NCBI RefSeq assembly: GCF_050313795.1
Contig: NZ_JBNPMC010000030.1
Coordinates: 1 to 44,828, forward strand
DNA: 44,828 bases
Direction: 5' to 3'
Source of the DNA: CAMBRQ01 sp945870325
GTDB taxonomy: Bacteria; Bacillota; Clostridia; Lachnospirales; Lachnospiraceae
Positions 7,544-16,444 of the stretch are shown in pieces. The notes beneath the pieces were generated by a model. That model saw only the letters and a program-made list of their open reading frames with translations. It had not been told where the DNA came from and ran no database searches. Numbering within the stretch: the first letter of the stretch is position 1; each line of letters begins with the position of its first letter. Both the position numbers and the translations under genes were made by a program.

Positions 7544-8254
7544 ATGGACAAAGTAATAGAAGTAAAAGATCTTTATAAATTGTACCGTGTAGGCGATGAA
7601 GTCGTCCGGGCGCTGGATGGAGTGGATTTTAACATCTATGAAGGAGAATTCTGTGCCATTGTAGGAACATCAGGCTCAGGAAAATCCACGCTTCTGAATA
7701 TGCTTGCGGGGCTGGAGAAGCCCACGAAGGGCAGCGTAGTTATTGCTGACCAGCATATTGAGAAGATGAACGAGGAGCAGTTGGTACGGTTTCGGCGGGA
7801 GAATGTCGGATTCATCTTTCAGTCATTCCATCTGCTGGGGACATTGAATGCATTAGAGAATGTGGCGCTGCCGTTAAGTTTTAGAGGAGTCCCTAAAGAC
7901 ATCCGTTTGAAGAAAGCCGATAAGATGCTAGATCTTGTGAAACTTGCGAAACATAAGAAGCATCTTCCGAACCAGATGTCCGGCGGACAGCAGCAGAGAG
8001 TAGGAGTTGCAAGGGCGCTGGTGGTGGATCCGAAGATTATATTCGCAGATGAGCCAACGGGGAATCTGGATTCCCATACTTCCGAAGAAGTCATGGAGTT
8101 GATGCAGCAGGTGGTAAGAGAACAGAAGAAGACGCTGGTAATGGTAACCCATGACGCGCATCTGGCAACCTATGCAGACCGGGTCTTCCATATCAGGGAT
8201 GGGAAGATTCTTAAGATAGAAGATAACCGTAAGAAATCAGAGAGGGAGGATTAA
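7544..8254 (+). CDS. ABC transporter ATP-binding protein (MacB/LolD type)
   Basis: The 236-aa ATPase shows a Walker A GTSGSGKST at residues 41-49, the Q-loop FQSFHLL near 93, the signature MSGGQ at 146-150, Walker B with DEPTGNLDS near 170, and the H-loop VTHDAH. The DEPTGNLDS sequence and short length place it in the MacB/LolD/FtsE group, whose partners have FtsX-like permeases. An AGGAGGGG box precedes the start. The next two genes follow with 4 bp of spacing and then an overlap, so the three form one operon. It probably drives export or mechanotransmission rather than uptake. Confidence 0.9.
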   Translation: MDKVIEVKDLYKLYRVGDEVVRALDGVDFNIYEGEFCAIVGTSGSGKSTLLNMLAGLEKPTKGSVVIADQHIEKMNEEQLVRFRRENVGFIFQSFHLLGTLNALENVALPLSFRGVPKDIRLKKADKMLDLVKLAKHKKHLPNQMSGGQQQRVGVARALVVDPKIIFADEPTGNLDSHTSEEVMELMQQVVREQKKTLVMVTHDAHLATYADRVFHIRDGKILKIEDNRKKSERED

Positions 8255-8258
8255 GAAC

Positions 8259-9767
8259 ATGAACACATTCCAGAAGATATTGACAGGAGTATGCATGGCT
8301 GCATTATTGGCAGTAACTATGCATCCAATCAGCATTAAGGCGGAAGAACCGGATTCGGAGAGCGTTAAGGTTACGATTACATCAGAAGGAAATAAGGCAC
8401 CTATATTTCACGCAGGACAAAAACAGACATGGAAATTAAGCATACATAATGATGGACCTGGAACGTTAAGTGGAGCGGTATTGGCACCGGAGTTGGGAGA
8501 TAGTAATGATGTCTGGCCATTTAAGACGGAATTTCAGCATTATCAGAAAGAACTTCAGTCTATAGGACCTAACGGAACGCAAGAGGTTGAATTTGAATTC
8601 ATCCAGAGGGAAGATGTTCCAACATCTAGATATAATATTCAGTTTAAGATATTTGTCGGTGGCGAGGTTATAGCGTCTCAGAATTTATATGCTAATACAA
8701 CCGCCAAGCCAGAGGACAATAAAGGCAATCAGTCTTCATCAGGTAATGACACAGGCGATGCAGGTGCTATCAGCGGCGCAGATACAATGTTAGCAGACGC
8801 AGGCGGCTTCAGCAATGGCGGCGCATCTTACAGTGGCGGCGGCTCCGAGGGATCAGCTTCCGTGCCAAGAGTCATCGTCACAGGATTTACCACAGATCCG
8901 GCAGAAGTACGCGCAGGAAGCAATTTTACATTAACCATTCATCTGAAGAATACTTCAAAGTCTACAAGAGTCAGCAATATGCTGTTTGACTTAAGTGCTC
9001 CGACAGAAGGGTCAGATGAGCAGACGATGGCACCGGCGTTCTTACCGGCATCCGGTTCCAGTTCTATTTATTTGGAAGGAATCAAAGCGAATGGAACAGC
9101 AGATATATCCATTCAGCTGAACGCAAAGGCAGACCTGCTTCAGAAGCCATACAGTGTTGACTTAAGCATGAAATACGAAGACTCTAACGCAGCCCAGATT
9201 GAGGCGTCATCCAGCATCTCTATTCCGGTAAAGCAGGATGCCAGGTTCGAATTCAGTGAATTCGAGATCAGCCCGGAGAGTATTGCGGTTGGAGATGAAG
9301 CGAATGTTATGTGCAACCTGTACAATCTGGGAAGAATCAAGTTATATAATGTAAAGGCAACGTTCGAGGGAACTTGTATTGAGAAAGAAGAAGTATTCGT
9401 AGGCAACGTGGAATCTGGCGCGAGTGCGTCTATCGATGCTATGCTGGAAGGAAAGAAAGCAACAGAAGGACCGGCGAAGGTTAAGATGACCGTAAGTTAT
9501 GAAGATGAGTCTGGCAAAGTGTCTGAGACAGAGAAAGAACTACAGTTAGAGGTCATGGAGAACATGGAAGATGAGATGCCGGTTACGGATATGATGCCGG
9601 AGGAGCAAAACGGTTTCCCGGTCCTTCCAGTGGTAATTGCAGTCGTGGTAATCGCAATCATTGCCGTAGTAGTAATCATTTTAAAGAAAAAGAAGAAAAA
9701 GCAGATGTTAAATGAAGAGGAGGGATTGCTGGATGAACTGGATAGACCTTCTGAGGATGAGCAGTAG
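8259..9767 (+). CDS. Exported, membrane-anchored CARDB/adhesin-like protein of the ABC operon
   Basis: The 502-aa product has a signal peptide (about residues 1-28, ending SIKAEE), a Gly/Ser-rich linker near residues 155-205, and repeated beta-rich modules resembling CARDB/alpha-galactosidase NEW3-type domains. A single C-terminal membrane helix (VLPVVIAVVVIAIIAVVVII) is followed by a lysine cluster and an acidic tail. Its place between an ATPase and a MacB-like permease suggests the role of a membrane-fusion-like or substrate-capturing subunit outside the cell; this is inference. It overlaps the permease gene by 35 bp. Confidence 0.7.
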   Translation: MNTFQKILTGVCMAALLAVTMHPISIKAEEPDSESVKVTITSEGNKAPIFHAGQKQTWKLSIHNDGPGTLSGAVLAPELGDSNDVWPFKTEFQHYQKELQSIGPNGTQEVEFEFIQREDVPTSRYNIQFKIFVGGEVIASQNLYANTTAKPEDNKGNQSSSGNDTGDAGAISGADTMLADAGGFSNGGASYSGGGSEGSASVPRVIVTGFTTDPAEVRAGSNFTLTIHLKNTSKSTRVSNMLFDLSAPTEGSDEQTMAPAFLPASGSSSIYLEGIKANGTADISIQLNAKADLLQKPYSVDLSMKYEDSNAAQIEASSSISIPVKQDARFEFSEFEISPESIAVGDEANVMCNLYNLGRIKLYNVKATFEGTCIEKEEVFVGNVESGASASIDAMLEGKKATEGPAKVKMTVSYEDESGKVSETEKELQLEVMENMEDEMPVTDMMPEEQNGFPVLPVVIAVVVIAIIAVVVIILKKKKKKQMLNEEEGLLDELDRPSEDEQ

Positions 9768-11136
9768 TAATCTGAAGAGAAGAAAACTTAGAACTTTCCT
9801 GACCGTCCTTGGAGTTGTCATCGGTACAGCATCCATCGTCGTTATGATTTCCCTAGGGCTTGGGATGCAGGAGTCCTTGTATCGCGAAGTGGAGCAGTCT
9901 GGAGGACTTACAACCATCAAAGTAACCGGAGCGCAGGCGGGAGACTCTATGTATGGCTATTCGGGCAGTGACGAGGAAGCATCAACCAAGTACATTGACG
10001 ATAAGGCAATCAAGCAGCTTGCTGATCTGGATCATGTAAGCACAGCGTCCCCGGTATATGAGATGTCGGTTATTATGCTAAAAGGTGCCTATGAAGGCTG
10101 GGGACAATTGGTTGCAATGACCCCAGAGGGGCTGCAGGCGAAGAATATTCCGCTGGGAGAGGGAACACTTCCGAAGACGAACAGCAGTCAGTTGGAATTG
10201 GTGTATGGCAATGGAATCATTACGATGTTCAACGAAAAGGGAACCGGAAAGGGATACTATGAGACGGGAGAACTCCCGGATATTAACCTTGCGAAAGATT
10301 CTATGTTCTTGATACTGGATCAGGATACTTATTATAATAGCCAGGGAAATGATTTTGGAGATACGGCATCTGGAAGTGGTGATACACAGCAGGCTGCGCC
10401 GAAAAGGGTTCAGAAGCATGTAGTGAGAGCCAGTGGAGTAGTAGAAGGTGGACCGGAGGAATATAATGCGAATTACTACAGCATCTATTGTGATCTTAGC
10501 ACTTTGAAACAGATTTTAAAAAAGGAATTTTCCGGCAGAGTCATACCCGGGCAGCCTTCCACGAAGTCCGGAAAACCGTATAAGGAATTCTACTATTCCT
10601 CTGCACAGATCCGGGTGGATGATATCGATAATGTAGATGCGGTGGCTAATGCAATCCGGGGTATGGGATATAATGTAGAGACGAATGCAGAATATCTGGA
10701 CAGCATGAAGAGCCAGTTCGCGATTGTTCAGGCGGTGCTCGGCGGAATCGGAGCGGTATCCCTTCTGGTGGCCGCAATCGGAATTGCGAATACCATGATG
10801 ATGTCAATCTACGAAAGAACCAAAGAGATTGGAGTCATCAAGGTATTAGGATGCAGCCTTAAGAATATTAAGCAGATGTTCCTTTTGGAAGCCGCATTCA
10901 TAGGACTGATTGGCGGATTTGTAGGCAATATCCTAAGTTTCCTTATGTCAGCCGTGATTAATTTCCTCACTGGTCATGGGGCTGCGATGGGCTTTGATGG
11001 CAATATCTCCTATATACCAATGTGGCTGGTACTGCTGTCTATGGGCTTCGCTGTATTAGTGGGTGTTACTGCCGGATATTTCCCGGCGCTGCGAGCCATG
11101 AAGTTAAGCCCGCTTGCGGCGATCCGAAATGAGTAA
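9733..11136 (+). CDS. ABC transporter permease, MacB/FtsX family
   Basis: The protein has an N-terminal membrane helix (RTFLTVLGVVIGTASIVVMI), a large extracellular domain (about residues 50-320), and three C-terminal helices typical of FtsX/MacB permeases. The conserved ANTMMMSIYERTKEIGVIKVLG coupling stretch precedes the second helix (split: ANTMMMSIYER, TKEIGVIKVLG). The start at 9733 (MNWIDLLRM) has an AGGAGGG box 8 nt upstream and is preferred over the ATG at 9712, which has none. It overlaps the end of the preceding gene, indicating translational coupling. Substrate unknown; peptide or lipid export is possible. Confidence 0.87.
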   Translation: MNWIDLLRMSSSNLKRRKLRTFLTVLGVVIGTASIVVMISLGLGMQESLYREVEQSGGLTTIKVTGAQAGDSMYGYSGSDEEASTKYIDDKAIKQLADLDHVSTASPVYEMSVIMLKGAYEGWGQLVAMTPEGLQAKNIPLGEGTLPKTNSSQLELVYGNGIITMFNEKGTGKGYYETGELPDINLAKDSMFLILDQDTYYNSQGNDFGDTASGSGDTQQAAPKRVQKHVVRASGVVEGGPEEYNANYYSIYCDLSTLKQILKKEFSGRVIPGQPSTKSGKPYKEFYYSSAQIRVDDIDNVDAVANAIRGMGYNVETNAEYLDSMKSQFAIVQAVLGGIGAVSLLVAAIGIANTMMMSIYERTKEIGVIKVLGCSLKNIKQMFLLEAAFIGLIGGFVGNILSFLMSAVINFLTGHGAAMGFDGNISYIPMWLVLLSMGFAVLVGVTAGYFPALRAMKLSPLAAIRNE

Positions 11137-11187
11137 GAGTAAGAGCGTCTGGCGGCAACCGGCAGGGAATGTGGGAGAACCGTCAGA

Positions 11188-11451
11188 TCACTCTTCGATA
11201 ATATGAATCTCCAGGTAATCAAAGTCGATGGAGTCCACAAAATTATCTTGTGTAAACCGTGTTTTGTCATGGCGTTTGAATTCTTCAATCGTTGAGTCCA
11301 GCCAGATTGGCTTGCTCAGATCGAATTCATAGCATATGGCATCCAGTGCGTTAAATATCTTATGGGTCCGGGTATCGTCCGTCTCATCGCAGATGACGGT
11401 ATCCCGGATCATTCTGTTATCCTTGAATTCTTTTCCCCATAATCGAAACAT
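11188..11451 (-). CDS. Conserved hypothetical protein, 87 aa
   Basis: I do not recognise a named domain. The 87-aa acidic soluble protein has regular alternation of charged and hydrophobic residues and ends in DFDYLEIHIIEE. There is no signal peptide or membrane segment. It is convergent with the ABC permease operon and 51 bp from it. Codon use resembles the neighbours, so I judge it real but of unknown function. Confidence 0.55.
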   Translation of the reverse strand: MFRLWGKEFKDNRMIRDTVICDETDDTRTHKIFNALDAICYEFDLSKPIWLDSTIEEFKRHDKTRFTQDNFVDSIDFDYLEIHIIEE

Positions 11452-11454
11452 ATC

Positions 11455-11703
11455 TTATACCTCGCTTTTCTTGTGAATAATTAAAAGTATATCCATTTTT
11501 ATAGAATGTGTAAAGTATGCTTGTAACTTAAGTTTCATGATTTCAAATGGAATCAGGGAGCGTATGACGTTATGCGGCGTGATTTTCTTGATTTCCGCGA
11601 GCAACGAGCCAAATGGGCATGCACATTTGGAGACTGACGCGAGAGTCAAATACCCCTGGGGCGGGGGATTTGACTTCAGAGTGTGAGTATGATAAACTGC
11701 CAA
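11455..11703 (-). CDS. Doubtful small ORF, 82 aa
   Basis: The frame is open for 82 codons but begins within a strongly structured region (three hairpins at 11608-11674). It lacks a convincing ribosome binding site and has no recognisable domain. It may be a remnant, or merely an open frame inside a structured noncoding element. It lies immediately upstream of the 87-aa gene on the same strand. Confidence 0.2.
   Translation of the reverse strand: MAVYHTHTLKSNPPPQGYLTLASVSKCACPFGSLLAEIKKITPHNVIRSLIPFEIMKLKLQAYFTHSIKMDILLIIHKKSEV
11608..11674. other. Cluster of three hairpins in the 364-bp gap before the PTS-like gene
   Basis: CCAAATG/CATTTGG (11609-11615 with 11624-11630), GACT/AGTC (11632-11635 with 11644-11647) and GTCAAAT/ATTTGAC (11645-11651 with 11668-11674, extended inward by CCCC/GGGG) lie almost back to back; the second and third overlap by 3 nt and so are mutually exclusive at the edge. 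The rest of the gap up to 11815 is purine-rich, with no convincing gene. I could not match it to a known riboswitch. Confidence 0.5.
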
Positions 11704-11815
11704 GTGACAAGACAGTTGTAATTACAAATGCCGGCAGAAAGAACGGCAGAGATCGACGAAGAAAGAAAAGGGCTAAGAGAGAAGGATTAAAGATACGAAG
11801 AGTGAGGAGAGGGAC

Positions 11816-12880
11816 ATGGAAAAGTTAAAAAAAGCATTAGACAAAATATTCATAGAAGGCTTAAGCGCGATGGCACAGGGGCTGTTCGCAACACTGATTA
11901 TTGGTACGATCATACAGCAGATTGGTACGCTGCTTGGAGGAACGGCTGGAGATATGCTGTTCGTTATCGGCAAGGTGGCGGCATCCCTGACCGGCGCAGG
12001 TATCGGCGTGGCAGTCGCCTATAAGTTCAAAGAGTCACCATTGGTTGTGGTATCTGCGGCAACAGCAGGAATGATCGGTGCATTTGCAAGCAAATTGCTG
12101 GCAGGCGCGGTACTGGTGGATGGCGCTATGGTATATGCAGGACCAGGGGAGCCGTTGGGGGCGTTCATTGCGGCATATGTAGGCATTGTATGCGGGCATC
12201 TGGTGTCAGGAAAGACAAAAGTAGATATCCTGGTGACACCGATTGTATCAATTGGAACAGGAGCAGCAGTCGGGCTTTTATTAGGACCTCCGATCTCCGG
12301 CTTCATGGCATGGCTGGGATCTCTGATCAACTGGGGAACGGAACAGCAGCCATTCCTGATGGGAATCGTGGTATCTGTTCTGATGGGAATGATTCTGACA
12401 CTTCCAATCAGTTCGGCAGCACTGGGTATTATCCTGAATCTGTCAGGGCTTGCGGCAGGTGCGGCAACGGTTGGCTGTTGCTGCAATATGGTGGGCTTCG
12501 CAGTTGCAAGTTATCGTGAGAATAAAATCGGAGGATTACTGGCGCAGGGAATCGGGACGTCTATGCTTCAGGTGCCGAATATCGTAAAGAAACCAATCAT
12601 CTGGCTTCCGGTGATACTGTCCAGTGCGATCCTGGGACCGGTTGGAACGATGATATTACATATGACGAGTAACGCAACTGGTTCAGGCATGGGAACAGCC
12701 GGACTGGTGGGACAGATCATGACCTGGCAGGTGATGATAGAGACGGAGCCGGCGGCAGTTGTATTGATTAAGATTCTGGTGATCCAGGTGATACTGCCGG
12801 CGGTTGTAACACTTGGAATCTCAGAATTCATGCGGAAGAAAGGCTGGATTAAGTTCGGTGATATGAAGTTGGAACTGTAG
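11816..12880 (+). CDS. PTS sugar transporter subunit IIC-like membrane protein
   Basis: The 354-aa product is almost wholly hydrophobic with about 8-10 membrane helices. It matches the family often annotated as 'PTS sugar transporter subunit IIC' (EIIC_2 type), with glycine-rich repeats such as GTGAAVGLLLGPPISGF and SGLAAGAATVGCCCNMVGFA (split by helices). No EIIA or EIIB gene is adjacent, so whether it takes part in a phosphotransferase reaction is unproven. A GAGGAGAGG box precedes the ATG. The structured segment 150 nt upstream could be its leader. Confidence 0.7.
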   Translation: MEKLKKALDKIFIEGLSAMAQGLFATLIIGTIIQQIGTLLGGTAGDMLFVIGKVAASLTGAGIGVAVAYKFKESPLVVVSAATAGMIGAFASKLLAGAVLVDGAMVYAGPGEPLGAFIAAYVGIVCGHLVSGKTKVDILVTPIVSIGTGAAVGLLLGPPISGFMAWLGSLINWGTEQQPFLMGIVVSVLMGMILTLPISSAALGIILNLSGLAAGAATVGCCCNMVGFAVASYRENKIGGLLAQGIGTSMLQVPNIVKKPIIWLPVILSSAILGPVGTMILHMTSNATGSGMGTAGLVGQIMTWQVMIETEPAAVVLIKILVIQVILPAVVTLGISEFMRKKGWIKFGDMKLEL

Positions 12881-13020
12881 TATGTGACATGGGTGTAGCA
12901 TAGGGGAGGCGTATAAGATACGCCATAAGATGCGATATAAGATCAAATCTTTGCTATACAATTTCCCGGCTTACGGCTATAATAGTAATAACGATTACGG
13001 ACGAAAGAGGGATGACAGTT

Positions 13021-13545
13021 ATGATGGATACAGGGCGGATACATATCTACTATGGAGATGGCAAGGGGAAGACGACGGCTGCGATGGGTCAGGCAATCCG
13101 AGCAGCAGGTTATGGTTTCCGTGTGCTTGTTTTCCAGTTCTTGAAGGATAATTCTTCGAATGAGCGCAAGATATTAGAATCCCTCTCCAACGTTACCTGT
13201 CTTCCTGGCAGAGAGCCGGTGAAGTTCGTGAGCAGGATGAATGGAGATGAACGAGCAGAACTTCGCCATTATAATAATAAGGCACTGGATGAGATTGTAA
13301 AGTTCTGTGCGCCGTTTGACATGCTGGTGCTGGATGAGGCGATCTGTGCAGTACAGCTTCAGGTGTTAAGCAAGGAGAAACTGATTAGTTTTCTTAAGCA
13401 TAAGCCACGAGGTCTGGAGGTTGTCCTTACGGGGCATCAGGTATCTGACGATCTTCTTGAAATAGCCGATTATGTGACGGAGATGAGAAAGATAAAGCAC
13501 CCTTATGATCTTGGCAAGATGGCGAGGGAAGGTATTGAATACTAG
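13021..13545 (+). CDS. cobO: Cob(I)alamin / cob(I)yrinic acid a,c-diamide adenosyltransferase
   Basis: The enzyme transfers the 5'-deoxyadenosyl group of ATP to the reduced cobalt of corrinoids, making adenosylcobalamin precursors. The P-loop GDGKGKTT is at residues 12-19, followed by RAAGYGFRVLVFQFLK, the VLDEAICA Walker-B-like motif near residue 102, and VLTGHQVSDDLLEIADYVTEM, all typical of the CobO/BtuR family (174 aa, normal). The start at 13021 is chosen because AAAGAGG lies 10 nt upstream; an ATG at 13012 abuts that box. No other cobalamin gene is nearby. Confidence 0.88.
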   Translation: MMDTGRIHIYYGDGKGKTTAAMGQAIRAAGYGFRVLVFQFLKDNSSNERKILESLSNVTCLPGREPVKFVSRMNGDERAELRHYNNKALDEIVKFCAPFDMLVLDEAICAVQLQVLSKEKLISFLKHKPRGLEVVLTGHQVSDDLLEIADYVTEMRKIKHPYDLGKMAREGIEY

Positions 13546-13589
13546 GCTGTTTGCAAATATAATCTCTTTCTTAAATAATTGTGAAATCC

Positions 13590-13618
13590 ATGACACACGA
13601 TATTTCATATGCTATACT
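13590..13618 (+). promoter_or_regulatory. Promoter of the alarmone synthetase gene
   Basis: ATGACA (13590-13595) and TATACT (13613-13618) are 17 bp apart, about 48 bp upstream of the start codon. Confidence 0.5.
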
Positions 13619-13665
13619 ATTACCAGTACGTAATTAACTCTTCGGTATGAGAGGAGAGATACTAT

Positions 13666-14376
13666 ATGGTAAATGCAATCAAGAATTATGAGGATGTGGA
13701 TAGCTGGAAGACGATCATGTTTCTGTATAATTCAGCAATCAAGGAAGTCGGGACGAAACTGTCGATCTTGAATGATGAATTTCAGCATGTGCATCAGCAC
13801 AATCCGATTGAGCATATTAAGACAAGAGTTAAGACACCTGAGAGTATTGTTAAGAAGTTAAGAAAATACGGATACGAGATATCTATTGAGAACATGGTCA
13901 AATACGTCAATGACATTGCCGGCGTAAGACTCATCTGTTCTTTTACGTCGGACATATACAAACTGGCGGAGATGATAGGGAATCAAAGCGATCTAAAAGT
14001 ATTGTCAATTAAGGATTATATCAAGAATCCGAAGGAAAGCGGATATAAGAGTTATCATATGCTGGTATCCGTACCGATCTTCTTATCAGACAGTGTGGTG
14101 GATACGAAAGTTGAGATACAGATACGGACGATAGCGATGGATTTCTGGGCAAGCCTTGAGCATAAGATCTATTATAAGTTCGAAGGAAATGCGCCGGAGT
14201 ACATCAGCCGAGAATTACGAGAATGTGCAGAGATGGTATCTACGCTGGATGAGAAGATGCTGTCGCTGAATGAGGCGATTCTGCAATGTTTGAAAGAACA
14301 AGAAGAGTTAAGAAAAAGTACGAAGAGGAAAGATGCGAATCAGCAGAATGAAGAAGTGCTGTCGAGCCTGAGTTGA
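13666..14376 (+). CDS. Small alarmone synthetase / GTP pyrophosphokinase (RelA/SpoT synthetase domain)
   Basis: The 236-aa protein consists of a lone RelA/SpoT (p)ppGpp synthetase domain, which transfers pyrophosphate from ATP to GDP or GTP in stringent signalling. Signature segments are RVKTPESIVKKLRKYG, DIAGVRLICSF, KESGYKSYHMLVSVP and VEIQIRTIAMDFWASLEHK, in the expected order. There is no hydrolase, TGS or ACT domain, as in YjbM/YwaC-type enzymes. It is monocistronic with its own promoter and an intrinsic terminator overlapping its stop codon. Confidence 0.92.
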   Translation: MVNAIKNYEDVDSWKTIMFLYNSAIKEVGTKLSILNDEFQHVHQHNPIEHIKTRVKTPESIVKKLRKYGYEISIENMVKYVNDIAGVRLICSFTSDIYKLAEMIGNQSDLKVLSIKDYIKNPKESGYKSYHMLVSVPIFLSDSVVDTKVEIQIRTIAMDFWASLEHKIYYKFEGNAPEYISRELRECAEMVSTLDEKMLSLNEAILQCLKEQEELRKSTKRKDANQQNEEVLSSLS

Positions 14377-14393
14377 TCTCAGGCTCTTTTTTT
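14364..14393 (+). terminator. Intrinsic terminator of the alarmone synthetase gene
   Basis: GAGCCTGAG (14364-14372) pairs with CTCAGGCTC (14378-14386), followed by seven T. The TGA stop codon lies in the hairpin loop. Confidence 0.9.
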
Positions 14394-14594
14394 GTTGCCA
14401 AAACATCCGGAGGGAACTGCCGGTGGCAGGTTCTGCAGGTTAACTTCCGAAAGGTTCGTTATATTTTAGATTATCATTGTAAATCCATAAGGCTGATGCT
14501 AGAATGAGTGATGTCTATTAATAGATAGATAAAATGTATGTATAGATAACAACAATATATGGCATAACAGTGTGAAAAGGAGAGAGTGCAGAAG

Positions 14595-15482
14595 ATGAGC
14601 GTAAAAATGGATGCCAAGAAAAGAGAACAGTTTATACAGGTGATCTATGCCGTGGGCGGGAGTCTTGTGTATGCGTTGGGTGTTAACTTAATTATCATAC
14701 CGATGGGGCTATACAGTGGGGGCTTCATGGGTATTGCCCAGTTGTCAAGAACTCTGATAGTAAGCGTGCTGCATGTACCTGTGCCTGCAGGCGTGGATCT
14801 GGCAGGTCTAATTTATTTTATTGTTAATATTCCGCTGTTCTATATGGGACTTAGGATTATGGGAAAGGGATTCGCGATAAAGACACTGCTTACAGTAGGA
14901 ATTCAGAGTTTGTTCCTTGTCATGGTGCCGATTCCCGCTGCGCCGATTATCGAGGATTATCTGACTGCCTGTATCATCGGTGGAATTGTAGCCGGAACAG
15001 GAACGGGTCTTGTGCTGCGTGGAAGAAGTTCCGGCGGCGGGCAGGATATCATAGGCTTGTGCTGTGCTAAGAAGTATCCGAATTTTAGCGTAGGGAAGAT
15101 CAACATTATTATGAATATATTCGTATATGGAATCTGTCTGTTTCTGTTCAATATAGAGATTGTGATCTATTCCCTGATATTTGCAACCGTAAGTGCACTT
15201 GCAATTGACCGTGTACATATCCAGAATATTAATACCAGCGTTATGATATTCACTAAGAAACAAGGCATATCCAAGGCAATCATGGAACAGACCGGACGAG
15301 GCGTCACGAACTGGGATGGAGAAGGGGCATATACGAATAAGACTTCTTATATATTATTCGTTATGATATCGAAGTATGAAGTAGGGCAGATCAAACAGAT
15401 TGTCCATAGCATCGATCCACATGCATTTATGATATTTACAGAAGGATGTTCCGTAGAAGGTAACTTCGAGAAACGTCTGTAG
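14595..15482 (+). CDS. YitT family membrane protein (DUF161 plus C-terminal DUF2179)
   Basis: The product has five or so membrane helices in its first 200 residues (the YitT/DUF161 region, including the GGFMGIAQL and GTGLVLRGRSSGGGQDIIGL motifs). A soluble ferredoxin-like DUF2179 domain follows (about residues 215-295, ending in MIFTEGCSVEGNFEKRL). Function is unknown; members are widespread in Firmicutes. An AAAGGAG box lies at 14576-14582. The ATG at 14595 is preferred, though a GTG at 14586 is in frame with rather short spacing. Confidence 0.85.
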   Translation: MSVKMDAKKREQFIQVIYAVGGSLVYALGVNLIIIPMGLYSGGFMGIAQLSRTLIVSVLHVPVPAGVDLAGLIYFIVNIPLFYMGLRIMGKGFAIKTLLTVGIQSLFLVMVPIPAAPIIEDYLTACIIGGIVAGTGTGLVLRGRSSGGGQDIIGLCCAKKYPNFSVGKINIIMNIFVYGICLFLFNIEIVIYSLIFATVSALAIDRVHIQNINTSVMIFTKKQGISKAIMEQTGRGVTNWDGEGAYTNKTSYILFVMISKYEVGQIKQIVHSIDPHAFMIFTEGCSVEGNFEKRL

Positions 15483-15489
15483 GTTTGAA

Positions 15490-15530
15490 TTGGGGACGGG
15501 GGAAATTGCAATTTGCCCTGTCCCTTTTTG
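15490..15530. repeat. Single copy of the GGGGAC-type palindromic repeat
   Basis: GGGGACGGGGGAAATTG (15492-15508) pairs imperfectly with CAATTTGCCCTGTCCC (15509-15524), then TTTTTG. The first half is identical to the repeat at 1637-1653. Here the T run gives it the look of a terminator for the yitT-like gene. Confidence 0.75.
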
Positions 15531-15660
15531 AAAATTCATAGAAACTATCTATATATTAACACGTATATCAAAAAACTCTATTTGAAGCCTCGCATTAAGA
15601 CCCATATAATAAGAGATAAGGATAACAGCAAGGGAAACACAGAATGGTGGAGGCTAAGAC

Positions 15661-16317
15661 ATGTTTATAGACACACATATGCACGAGATGACATATTCAA
15701 AGGACAGTTTTTTAAAATTAGACGAGATGGTACAGATTGCGAAGGAAAAAGGTCTTGGTGCTATCTGCATTACAGATCATGACAGCATGGGATTGAAAGA
15801 ATACGCGGAAGAATATTCCGGAAGAACGGGTTTTCCTGTCTTTGTCGGAATCGAGTTCTTTTCTCTGCAGGGAGATATTGTGGCGTTCGGTATTGATGAA
15901 TATCCGAAGGAGAGGATACCGGCACAGGATTTTATCGACCTGGTAAAAGCCCAGGGCGGCGTATGCTTTGCAGCACATCCTTTTCGAAATAATAATCGGG
16001 GGCTGGAAGAGAATCTTCGCACAGTGAAGGGACTGGATGGTTTAGAAGTCCTGAATGGAAGCACGTCTGAGGAAGCGTGCAGAAAAGCGGCAAGGTATGC
16101 GATAGAACTGGGGCTTTTCACACTCGGCTCCAGTGATTGTCATGTCCCGGAGAAGGTAGGAGTATGTGCGACATATTTCCCGGAGGAGGTTCGTACCATG
16201 GAAGAGTTCCTGGCTGCATTCAAAAAAGGCGAGATGAAGCCCGCGCATTATGCAGATGGAGCCTACCGTATCATAGAGGTTGAAAAGTATGAGAAAGGGC
16301 AGGTCCGGGTATTCTAA
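15661..16317 (+). CDS. PHP domain protein (putative metal-dependent phosphoesterase)
   Basis: The 218-aa protein carries the PHP metal-ligand motifs in order: DTHMHEM at residues 4-10, CITDHDSMGL near 39, GIEFFS near 60, CFAAHPFR near 102 and GSSDCHV near 157. These histidines and aspartates form a trinuclear metal site used for phosphoester hydrolysis (family knowledge). The substrate is not evident. It lies just upstream of the selenium cluster but reads as a separate unit, with about 127 bp and a likely promoter in between. Confidence 0.82.
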   Translation: MFIDTHMHEMTYSKDSFLKLDEMVQIAKEKGLGAICITDHDSMGLKEYAEEYSGRTGFPVFVGIEFFSLQGDIVAFGIDEYPKERIPAQDFIDLVKAQGGVCFAAHPFRNNNRGLEENLRTVKGLDGLEVLNGSTSEEACRKAARYAIELGLFTLGSSDCHVPEKVGVCATYFPEEVRTMEEFLAAFKKGEMKPAHYADGAYRIIEVEKYEKGQVRVF

Positions 16318-16444
16318 AGATCTGCTTTTTCCTTAAACTTTTACATAATAATACAAATTTTCATTTACCTTTTGTACAATCAATGATAGAATGTATCTAT
16401 AAGTGTTGAAGGTAAATGAAGCGACAAAGAAAGGTGGAATCATT

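Noticed and set aside
9712..9732. Upstream start of the ABC permease at 9712
   Set aside because: It lacks a ribosome binding site, whereas 9733 has AGGAGGG at good distance and begins a normal N-terminus.
11608..11674. Assignment of the hairpin cluster to a known riboswitch class (fluoride, c-di-GMP, SAM, NiCo)
   Set aside because: None of the conserved core sequences I know for these classes is present.
11613..11828. Rightward 71-aa basic ORF
   Set aside because: Extremely Arg/Lys-rich composition arises from a purine-rich leader and the hairpin cluster; there is no ribosome binding site or domain.
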